Of a DNA stretch of 64,000 nt, positions 1 to 11,200 are shown in pieces. The notes below the pieces were generated by a model. The model did no database searches. It was not told where the DNA came from and was given only the letters and a program-made list of their open reading frames with translations. Position numbers and translations under genes: made by a program. The first letter of the stretch is position 1; every line of letters begins with the position of its first letter. The stretch is taken from positions 64,001-128,000 of the forward strand of contig NMRA01000309.1 of NCBI GenBank assembly GCA_002633005.1, read 5' to 3'. The DNA comes from Phoronis australis. Taxonomy: Eukaryota > Phoronida > Phoronidae.

Positions 1-658
1 CACTGGGTTCAGCTCTTATCTTAGGTAGAGGGGGGCGTGGAGGGGGGTGAGCAGACCGAGTTGGATTAAAGACAGGAGCTCCAAATGCATCCAACTCTCC
101 TGACTGCACAGTGTTGAAAGGATTGAATCTTGCCCCATGCTCAGGTTGAGCAGACGGTGTTCTCCTTGTATCTTCAAAACTAATAAGTGAAGCAATGTCA
201 CTAGCGGCAGTACTATTGGCAGTTGAGTTCCTGTGTGCTAAAAGATTTGCATGCTCTGCAGCTGTGATCTCATCTAACTGACGTTGTAGTTCAGACACCA
301 TCAGCTTCATGTACTCGTAATTTGCACATGCTATAGCTTTCATCCATCCTTCCATTTCTCCTTGGCTCTCGGCTGTTAAATAATAAATTCGACTGCCCGG
401 CCCTTGGAACTTGATTTGAAATGTGTAGGTATCTGTGTACATTTCAGCAAGTTCTACTGTGCATCCTTCTAGAATTATCAAACCAACGGGCTCTCTGTCA
501 CCTTTCTTTTCAAAATAGTACAGCAAATTCCCCTTCAGTAAAAACCATCTTTTCTGAAAACCCTTATTCACTTCCCCTCTCTTCTGCAGATGGCCTTCCT
601 TGTCAACTGGGGAATTACAAGTTGAGAAGAAGACAACGTTTTTCTCATTTAATCGCAT
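1..658 (-). CDS. PHETA1/PHETA2-like: Sesquipedalian / PHETA-type PH-domain protein, N-terminal part (runs off left edge)
   Basis: Seen: the minus strand is open from an ATG at 656-658 through 219 codons to the window edge, with no stop and no intron. The protein starts MRLNEKNVVF. A pleckstrin-homology domain spans about residues 20-120: GHLQKRG, QKRWFLLKGNLLYYF, then LEGCTVELAE, and the closing EGWMKAI with the invariant PH tryptophan. A short helix follows (VSELQRQLDEITAAE, probable coiled coil), then an S/T-rich linker and a proline-rich stretch (HPPPRPPLP). Known: PHETA1/2 are early-endosome adaptors that bind OCRL and INPP5B through a C-terminal F&H motif and support receptor recycling and endosome-to-Golgi traffic. 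That motif would lie past the left edge, so it cannot be checked here. The LEGCTVELAE stretch and the ANYEYMKLMVSELQ region after the PH domain are characteristic of this family. It is transcribed divergently from TTLL9. The start codon is the first ATG of the frame that gives an ordinary PHETA N-terminus. Confidence 0.86.
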   Translation of the reverse strand, partial: MRLNEKNVVFFSTCNSPVDKEGHLQKRGEVNKGFQKRWFLLKGNLLYYFEKKGDREPVGLIILEGCTVELAEMYTDTYTFQIKFQGPGSRIYYLTAESQGEMEGWMKAIACANYEYMKLMVSELQRQLDEITAAEHANLLAHRNSTANSTAASDIASLISFEDTRRTPSAQPEHGARFNPFNTVQSGELDAFGAPVFNPTRSAHPPPRPPLPKIRAEPS

Positions 659-2197
659 GGTTTCATGAAGAGTAAAACGAATCCTGTAGCTGTTGGCATG
701 CGCACCTGCGAAAATTCCACAAAATATAGCGAAGTTGTTCTGGCTTGGCAGCAACGTTTACGCTGTCAATCGAAACCGGAAATTTGTCTAGGTTCACTTG
801 TTGACCTAAATAACGATAAATCGAGAACATTTCGATTCTAGATCATTTATAAACTTTAGCAATGTTTGAACATTGTTTACGGTACGAAGTCAGTAAGCGT
901 CTGTACATATAATAAACAACTTGTTCAAATTCTATAGAAACATGATATTTGATATCGTGATTTATGGTCGTAATTGGAGACTACTTTACGGCACCGTTCA
1001 TGGCAACATCAAGCGATGTTTCTTTCGAACACATTGAAATAAGATTTCAAAACTATTGAAACGCAATAATCGACGTCGCAGTGCAGTTGAAATTGGCTCT
1101 GATGTCTGGAAAATATGTCCAAAGACACTAGAGTCAACAAAAGTGTAAGTTGTTGTTATACACGACTCCGACAATCCGACATTTACTGAGTTCCGTTAGG
1201 CTACGTACTTGCTTTCACAGCTCAGGCCTGAGAACATTCATTACATTGCCATGCATTATGATACAGGCTCCTTTAATCAGCCTTCGACGATATACTATAA
1301 TAATAATATTGTAGTATATCGTCGAGGGCCGATTAAAGGTGCCTGTGCCAGAGACATAATGCCAGTGACTTTACAAGACTTATGCCAGTTCTGAACATCT
1401 AATAACTGTCTCCTTGCATTACTTGCTGAGCACAGTCTTTTATATGATACTGAGACATGTGGAGGCCAACATGATCCGCGTTTGATGAGGAGTTTATAAT
1501 TTTTATTGGTTTATGTTCAAACAGCTTATAACTTATCTTTCATTTTTAACAACACAGCCTGGGTAGGCTAGAAGATCTTATTCTTATGGGGATTAGACTT
1601 AGAGTCATTATCAATCAAAAGAGAGCTGGCCCTCCAATGTTATACCACAAATTGAGTTAATCAGTTGTGAATGTTACTGGTTACACTGTTCATTGGGCCA
1701 ACTTGTTCATTTTCTATCCGATTGAACATGTTGGAGTCCATTGGAGAAAGTCCTATTGACAGAGCACGCGCTTAAAGTTAGTGACCACCGTCTCTAGCTG
1801 GCCCCAGTATAGAGACGGTGAAACTGATATACAGGCACTTCATACGCAAATTGCCTAACACTGATTAAAAAATCAAGGTCACATTGTTATACCTTTTGCA
1901 ACTAGAGGGACTTCTAAGGAGGTTGTTTATATTTTAATTCCTTACAACTCAAATGAATACTATCGCAATCAAACTTTATCTTCAAGGAGCCCTTTGTTCA
2001 GTTGCCCAAATGGGCAAGTGGCCATGTCTAACACTGTGTGTCCTGCTGGCGGGTGCGGTAAAATAGAACTGCATGTAAATTTTTAAATCATCGAGGTCAA
2101 CCTCCATGACCCCGGGTATGAGCCAAGAAGTAACACATGACTGATGATCACCCAGAGTTCACTAGTATTTGTATTGACTATTCACTTTTTATTTCAG
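659..2197. promoter_or_regulatory. Divergent intergenic / 5' UTR region between PHETA-like gene and TTLL9
   Basis: The two start codons point away from each other across about 1.55 kb, so promoters for both must lie here or in unseen upstream exons. A strong donor consensus (GTAAGT at 1145) is followed by the first recognised acceptor of TTLL9 at 2191-2197. That makes roughly 1080-1144 a candidate non-coding first exon of TTLL9 and 1145-2197 its first intron. No clear TATA box is seen. A long hairpin sits at 1264-1345. I see no other protein-coding feature in this stretch. Confidence 0.35.
1264..1345. repeat. 82-bp inverted repeat (hairpin / fold-back MITE)
   Basis: The left arm (CAGGCTCCTTTAATC followed by TCGACGATATACTA) is nearly the exact reverse complement of the right arm (TAGTATATCGTCGA to GATTAAAGGTGCCTG), with an AT-rich loop. 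It is probably a small fold-back transposon remnant in the PHETA/TTLL9 interval. Confidence 0.7.
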
Positions 2198-2209
2198 ATC
2201 CCCAATTAT

Positions 2210-5200
2210 ATGGGTAAAACTGTCCAGAAAAAAGGAATTGGGTATGAGTGATTGATTTGTTGATGATGTGCTTTGGTAGTGTGCATTGAAAACTAAACAT
2301 TTGATTGTGTTTAACATCTTGTTTCCTGTGAAAGATAGACTGTCTGTTGATATAGTTTGCCAGTTTGTAGTGAATTCCCATTCAAGTTCATTGTCAACCT
2401 TTACAAAATCCTGTTTGTATTTTATCAGATAAAGTTTAAATTGTTCATTTCAACCCATAAAAGTTTATATTTTCTTTATCCTCAATGAATGACAAATATA
2501 TATCTTCCGAAGTGACACATCTGTTTATATTTACACGAGTGAATCAGATTTTTTTATTTACCCTCAAACAACAGATATCTGCCACCAAAGTTTTTTGAGA
2601 CGTCGTCACAAGTCATTGTTTAACATATGACCACCAATACCTGTATTTTTCAAAAGAAAATCAAATGTCTGAGACACATTTGCCCCGGCCATAGACAATA
2701 TAACGAGACTTTCAAAATATTGCTAGTAAAAGAGAAATCCAAGGCGTCAGTGTTCAAAACTGCTTAAAACATAGAAACTGGAAATGGCCAAAAAGATTGG
2801 TCACTTAATTGAAATCAAGTGAAATTATTCCGGACTACTTTTATATTTTGTGCATAAATAATGCATTTAAGAAAAGGTCAGTTGTAGTAAAAAAATATGT
2901 TAAATGTAATTTCAAACAACACATAGATATTGAATTTTTTGGAGGAAATGTCCGTGAAGGTTGACAATTATCTCAATTTAATTAATTTAATTCTAACAAA
3001 ACTAAAACTTCATAAAAACTTTGTTCTGTTGCCGATGCTCTGTATGTAACAAATTAACCATTTTTTGTTTTACTAAGAACTGTGAACAACATTTTAGACA
3101 TAAAACTTAGAGCATGTTAACTAAACATGTTACAACATTGTGCTTTTGCTGTGACTGTTGGTAATAGTAATTTAGAATGTCCTGCTCACTGGCACCTGAT
3201 GTGACTGGCGTGCTCTTTACTCTGAAGCAACACTGGTTTGAATTCTGAAGATGTTGCTATTAAACTATACTTGTCTTCCGTGTGTCACAGTTTTTCTTAA
3301 CTTTGATATTCCTTTTTAGGGACCGCGCTATAAGATTTAAGTGTTCTCTTCAAAACACCATACTTGATGTTCTGAGAGCCAGGGGCTGGCAGGAGATTGC
3401 TGGGTAGGTATGGCTGGCGTTTGTCACTGCTATGGATTATTGATAATTGCTACTTAGGTTGTATGAAACTTCAATTTGAACTTACCAGAATATATTTTCA
3501 TCAGGCTTGTCATTATGTAATCGTTGTCACTTGTTGTGTTCAAAAGTATTGTTTTGTTCACTGCTGTTATTTGGAATACACCCTGTTTGTAGTATTTTGA
3601 CTTCCAGTCTTGTGCTGTGTCATTAATATTCACACTCATGTAGACCTACCACTTAAAGCTGGTAAATGTGCCAGGTTTTGAATGTGAGAGTACATTTAAC
3701 TAAAGGTGCATTATTTCTTCAGAAGTGTACTGTAACAGTATTTGCTTAAGTGGTAAAACCTCTTGCACTGAGCATATAATCACCATGCATTGATAGAAAC
3801 AAACATATATATGCAGTGCCATCCTTTTTGTTCATTTTTGGGTGAAGCCTCTTGTTTTGGTTCTGTGTATAACGGCGAGTTCCTTATCATTACAGCTAGT
3901 CATTAATTGGACATGATAAAGCCGTGGTCCAGGTGGAGTTTATTTGATTGCCTCGGTGGGAAGATCCAACTTGGCTATCTTGATTTATTTAAATTTGAAT
4001 TTGAATTCTATACTTTGTCTTCAAGTTGATGTAATTAGCATTGCATTGTGTGTTAATACATTTGGAAAAATATTGTATTAACTAACATTGAATTTAGTGT
4101 TTAATAAAAATATCATGATTTATCTCACTTATATTTCTTAGTTCTTGATTGATCAACTTGTTTAAGTGTCGTTTTTTACAAAGTTGAGACATGCCACTGT
4201 GGACAGTTCAAGTATTGTAATTTTTCAGCCATTTTGATTTGTACAGCCAAAAACCATATGGTGCTGAAAATCAGGCGTACGCGGGATAATCTTAATTCTT
4301 TTTTTACTTAACCTTGGTAAAGTGTAATTTTAGTTCCTATAGCAACCTGAGGCTTCACCCTAAATTTGAGGTCTAATCTTGCAGCTGTAAATGTGAAAGA
4401 TTGGCGCATGGATAGTAATCGGAAGCATCCCACACTAGCTTTGGACAATTTTTAGTTAAGTCTTCTAGTTAATGTTGGGCACTTACTGATCCTGCATGTT
4501 GTTTTTTTTCCGGAATGATATCCACTTTCATACATCTACGTTTGTACCACAGACAAGGGCTACCGTTTCACGGCACAAGTTTTAATTTGTTCTTCTTTGT
4601 TGCCTCTAGTGAAGGTGAGTGGGACTTCTACTGGTGTGACAGAGAATGGCTTAAAGAGAACTACGACCATATCTACCTGCAGGAGCACGTACGGATCTGC
4701 CATTTCAGAAATCACTTTGAGGTTTATCTCTATTTCATTTGATTTAGGATAGCGTGGTGCAGGAATAGTGTCTTTGTGTCCGCCTTCTGCAGACTAAACC
4801 TGAACTGTCTGTTCATGTTTTGACAAAATTTTTTTATCAGAACGTCAAATTTCATCAACACTTGTTTGAACTTGATTTACTTTTGGACAAAAAATTCTGT
4901 GCATAGTTCTGTGGTAAGTTTAACAGACATTTCAGGCTTAGTGATCGCTGATAACTGTACTCTTCTCCATGTTTTAGGTAGATGAATGACAGTTTCCCTG
5001 TTTGCGTTAATATGTTTTCTCTCATTTCTTTACCTTAGTTTGGCAATTCACATCCTAATGGCTTACTTGAAGCAGAATTAAACCTAATGTTTTAAGTTTT
5101 GAGTTTGGTCACTTATAATTATTGATCTTATCTTGTTCCTTACTCAGTTTAGAAATGCTCGGTAAGATCTTCCAGGTTCTTAGGGCTTCACACTGAACTC

Positions 5201-8200
5201 GTCAAATTTCATTTCAAGCTGTGACTTGAAATTTTATGTGCAAGTAACAAAGTGTCAGTTCTTTCAAAGACCAAAAGCACCTCCAATCTGAATATGGAAT
5301 AACTTGATAACATAAAGTGTAAGTGGTCAAAGTCAAAACTTGTTTTTGTGATGGAAGGTGGGTTGATAGCTGCTTCAACAACAGGTGGCAGTGCTTGTTT
5401 AGTCTGTTTTGTATTTCCACTGATCATTACTCTTCATTTTCATTCCTTTGTCTTTCTTCCCTATGATTGGTATGTTTGTTGTAATTTATTATGCACATCA
5501 CATAACCTACATAGTGTGATTGCTCTGAACCTAAGGATGGCATAAGATGTTATTCTACGAAGTGTGTTTATTTGTTAATATTTTTTAGTTCTGAAATTAG
5601 TTGCGCATATAGTCAGATTTATAATAAGTCAATTTTTGACTGTGTAGAGACAATGGCGATTGGGATTTTTACTGGATTGATGTGGGCTGGATGAAAGAGC
5701 TGTTTGATCATGGCTACTTTGAAGAACACGTCAAAATCTCACATTTTCGCAATCACTACGAGGTACTCCAGTGTTGTGCACACAAGTTGACAGATACTTT
5801 TCTGGCATCTGTGTCCATAGATTGAACTGTTTTGTACTTTGAGTTCTGTTGCTAGACAACACATCATGTCCCTGGGTGTGTGTTTATAATGTAATTGTTT
5901 CCGAAACTTTTGATGATTAATGCATATTTATTGCGTGACGAGTGTAAAATTGTGGATTACTGTGACTGGATCATATTACTAACTGACTGGCGTGGCTTGC
6001 TAATTCCAGTGCACTTTTTTGTTAATTGTGCCATTAGAAAGAATTATTGTAATTGTGTTTCATTATGCTTTTGTGCAAGTTGCAATTGAAATGAACTTTG
6101 ATTAACGAAGTCTTGATGAGAATTTGGCCTACGGGTTAATAACGGCATGTTTAACTAGTGTCTGTAAAATAAACGAACTGTAGGATGTGCTTTTAAATCT
6201 TATTTTGTATTATTTGTTTTAGTTAACTAGGAAAAACCTTATGGTGAAAAATTTGAAACGTAGCCGAAAACTTGCTGAAAGAGAAGATGGAAAATCAGCT
6301 GCTGCTGCTTTTGACTTTTACCCTACAACATTTGAACTTCCTGTGAGTATTTGAAGGTCAATCTTCTAATTGTGTACTGCAATTTAAATTTGTTACCTCA
6401 GAGCAAACCACATACGCTGTGCAGTGTGTGATATGGCAAAAATTGTGACACACTGAGGAGGCTGTTGACATTTTGTTGATCATCAACATTTCCTTTTTGT
6501 AATATTTTTATGTCGTTTTTATTGTTAGATTTCACCATACAGTTAATATCTTAAGAATTATATGGATACACAAGACCATGGTTTTACTGCTCGTTATTGC
6601 ATGATAGGTTTTGCTTTACACCATCAACGTTTTTTACATATTCCAACAAGCTCGAATGTGAAATGTCTGAATGCACTGCGGGTCATTTTGACCATCATTG
6701 ATGATAATCCCTTAATTGATGCTAAAAAATCTTCCATTGTATTTTAGGTTTCCTCATTTTTATTTTGTAGTCTGAATACCACATTTTTGTTGAAGAGTTC
6801 AAGAAGAACCCAGGAACTGTGTGGATCATGAAGCCAGTGGCTAAGTCTCAGGGGAAAGGCATCTTTCTTTTCAGGAAACTTAAAGAAATTACTGACTGGA
6901 AAAAGGTTGGATTCTCCTGTTTAAAGTTGAAACTAATTCAGAATGTTTTTTCTTCGTTTGTTTCACCGGGTCAATAATGATAAACTTCAAGGTAATATAA
7001 AGTAAGAGTGAAGTACCTTATTAAGCTATTAAATATCCCATGAGCCTCATTCCAATCACAGTGGGGAAACAACAAGTTTTAACTTGCATTCTTTAATGGT
7101 TCGATGTTTTGTAAGTCACTAAATTTAATCAAAATATTCGACACTGGCCACACACAAGTCCATAATTTCAAGTACAGTATGAGAACAATGCTTGGTAAAG
7201 AACTGGGTTGAGTGCTAAGTAAATAAGCCCAATTTTACATGGCATCTGGGATCTGACAATGAAATTCACTTTACTTTTAAGAATGTCTGAAACCTTATTC
7301 ACAAAAATTTCCGTTTTTACAGTATTTCACATGTCTAGCAAAATACCTTAATATCTTCATCCTCGGGAAACGTCATGTATGAAACATATACCGTGTAGCA
7401 AGAAAAAGATTTTTAGCAGAACCTATTGTTTACTGTTTATTCGAGGTGAAAGGTTAAAGGGATGTCACGAAACATAGATCAGTTCCATATGTACCCTCAG
7501 TCCCTTCATTCACCGAGTCATCATGATATTGAGTCAACGAGGTGTACATAGCGCAGAAAGATGCTGTGGAAAACAAAATCTAAGCGAAGTTTTGATCCCA
7601 AGGGGCTGTGCATCTGCTTGCCTATGACCATTGAGTCCAAGTTACCGCAACGCCTCTGTGACTGTATTCACGAATACAGCAGGTTGTGAAATAATTAAAG
7701 ATAATTCTCACCCAAATTCATTAAATAAATTTGATCCGTAACTTCACATTTTGCTGCTTCAAGCTCGTGCTCGTGACGCACTTTAACCACCGACTTGATT
7801 TCTATTTACTGTGCATTTCATAGTTGGTTTCTTGATATCAGTCTCCCTGGCACGTGGTGTGTCTGACAATGAACTGTTAACCTAGTACTTAACTGCTTAC
7901 CCCACCTTTGACCTACTTTGACTCATGGCACATTCACGAAATTAAAATGTTTTAATGGTAATTAATTTAATTACATACTGAAAAATTGTGACTGATTATT
8001 GAAATAGCAAACATGGTTAAGGCATGTACATGTATTGACCAAAGACAAGTTAAGTAAAATCGGAATTCAGATGCTCCAATATGAAGGTTCAGCAGCAACC
8101 TGATAATATTATTTCGACGGCGCTGTAATTTATCGTCTTTGTTTGTTTTAGACAATCCTAAATACCATGAACAGCAATTGTAGTCGAAATGACACAGAAT

Positions 8201-11200
8201 CAGAGCCGAAACTAACATACCTTTAGTAATGGATTCTAAATGGTTACGCTGGCAATATAATAATTGAATATTGTATTTAAGTTTGACTGTTGTATATTAA
8301 TTTTTATTAAGTAAGCGAAACTGTTGACTCAAAACGAGCATATTTTTCACATTGTATCCATTGTGTTTGCTTCTGTTTTAAGGGTGAATATCAGATTCAG
8401 TCAGATCCTAACCGAGAAGCTCCTGAGACATACGTAGTGCAACGGTATATTGCGGATCCATACCTCATTAACGGCAGAAAATTCGATATTCGAATTTATG
8501 TTCTAGTCACATCAGTAAGTTTTCCTTTTTAACAATTCTTGTGTACCGACCTTTAATCAAATAGTTCCCCTCCCCCTTCCCCAGCTGAAAATGTGCATGA
8601 GTTGTCATTCACTGCCAATTTTGGCCACAAAATATGTGTTCACAGAGAGTGCTCACTAACATGCCTGAATGTCAGCAGATTAATGCAATGGCCTTTGGCT
8701 GTAGGCAGAAGTGATGTGGCCTTATACTAAATAGTTTACTTGTGCCGTGATGATTGTTGTGTTTTGCCAGCATATACCTAATCTGCCTTTTTTCAGCCAG
8801 ATCAAAACAATATTCTCATGAACAGTGATAACATGCAAGCATGCCATTTCACTGACTGAGTGTCTGTAGGTTACTGTAAGCTTGGTGGGTGCTGCTGAAT
8901 GTTATAAACGTGACGGTGTTCTTCATCTTTTTCAGTATGTGCCATTAAAAGCTTGGCTGTACAGAAGTGGATTTGCCCGTTTTTCCAACACAAAATTCTC
9001 TCTGGACTCTATCGATGACACGTGTATCCTTTAGCAATGTGCTACGCTCATGTTTTAAGCACTGCACCTCATAATTTGTTATTAAATAATTAAAACCCAT
9101 TCGGTTTGTCATGTCATCACTGTGCATTCACAGACTAGTTATTTTCTAATTGTGTCGTTTTTAAACATTTTAAAGTTTGTTCCTGATCAAAAAGTGACAA
9201 GGAAACTGAGTCATCAGTAATTATTACCAATTGAATAAACTGGATAAACCTCATACTGTGTTAGGTATGTTCATACTGACCTTTGAACTCTTCTATTCTC
9301 TTGAATGGTGCAATATTACATATAAATATCAATATAACTATATATAGGAGATGTGTGGTTTTATGGAGATATGCTGTTAGTGCATGATTCTCAGGGCTCT
9401 GTATCATGAAAAGTGTCGCGAGACTCAAGTCAAAAATTGATCTTGTGCTCCACACAACTATGACTGAAAAATAATTGAAATATCACCAGAACATAAATGC
9501 AAAGTCTCATAGAAGGTATAATACATATTAAATGCTAGAAGCTGAAATAATTTCTATAGATCATTTCTAAAATGTGATGCACTCATATTTGCATGGATTG
9601 GCTAAACAAACCAACAACTGTGGTGCGCTCATATTTGCCTGGCTAAACATTTTCCAACAACTATGAAGTGGAAGCGTGAGACCAAATAGCTGTCTTGTTA
9701 ATAATTTTATGCTCTCATAAAACAGATCCCTGTTGATTACTGTGTTGTTGTTGGTTGGTTGTTCCACCCCAGAAAGATAGAAAGATGGACTAAAATGATG
9801 ATTTTTAAGGATGGGGCCTAAACATTTAGCTCTTTTTATATGAAAGTGTGATTTGTATACTTTTGAGAGCTCATGTGATGTGCTGCTGGTAATACATAGT
9901 TTACAAATAACGTACATCACACCCTCTATTTTGACACAAATTACTTATGTCACACCCTCTATTCTGAACTCTAAATACTTTTCTTGACTTGAAACTCAGT
10001 TGTTCATCTAACAAATGTGGCCATACAGAAGACAGCTCCTGATTATGATCCTGAGAAGGGCTGTAAATGGTCTACTGAACAGTTGAAGAGATATTTAATA
10101 GCCAGACACGGCATTGATAGGGTAGGTTTAATTGATTGTTGTGTGTGTGTAATACAGCTGTAGATGAGTTGACATCAGGTTCCTACCATGGTTATTGAAG
10201 CAAGGTTTCAGCAATAAGTATGCCAAGTTTTCAAATTCATTATCAACATTAGTCAGTTTTTTTGTTTGTCAATCATTAAAATTCCCTGCTTAAAGGTTTA
10301 AGGAGTTTGAATCCTTTTTATTGCATTAATTTTGATAAATGTTATCAGTAATGAGTTGAATGGTCAAGCATAAACGTCTTTAAAATGAATTTTTAGTTGA
10401 TCAAAAGCTCTTTACATTGATTTTTTTTTCAATTTTATTTTCAGGTTGAAACCTGCTTCCGACAAATGGATCAGATATTCATCAGAACCCTGCAAAGTGT
10501 CCAAAAAGTCATAATCAATGACAAACACTGTTTTGAGATGTATGGTTATGATGTGCTGTTGGATGCAGATCTTAAACCGTAAGCGACATCTGTCCTGTTT
10601 CAGGCATTTTGTTGTCCACATATTGTCTGTCTGCAGCAACCTTTTAGATAATTGATGTGATTTGTACAGATCATAAATTTATACTTATATTTTGTGGTCA
10701 ATAACTCTCCATATTGACCGTGAAATAAATGTAGATTTCATTGTGATTCGATCTTCTTGCTTGCAAGCGACTACTTTACCGCTGTGTCACTAGCAGGTAT
10801 CCAAACTCATGAGTCGGGCGTTTTGGTATCCAGATTTTGAGGTCACATTTCATTTAGACAGTAGTAGAATATAAACCACCAGTCGAATGTTAACCTACAT
10901 CAAATCATGGAACTTCCCACCGTCATACCATTGTATCAAAGGTGTGTTGCATGGAGATTCCTGCAATCGTCTCAGGTTTATGACACGGGCAAAACCTCTT
11001 GGAAATTTCTTCAAAATCCCCCGGCGAGCCTTGGGATTTTGACGAAATTTCCAAGAGGTTTTGCCATGTCATAAACCTGAAACGAGTGTAGCATTTGTTT
11101 TCTCAAATGAACCGTAAAAACGATCTTTTTGCCAAAAAAAACTCATCCTGAATCTTCTCTTTTATGAAGCCTGTATCCTAACGGTCATTGAGAGAATGTC

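Noticed and set aside
4610-5762. Inclusion of both exon 3 versions in one TTLL9 transcript
   Set aside because: 3a ends on a codon boundary while 3b begins with the last base of a split codon, so joining them shifts the frame.
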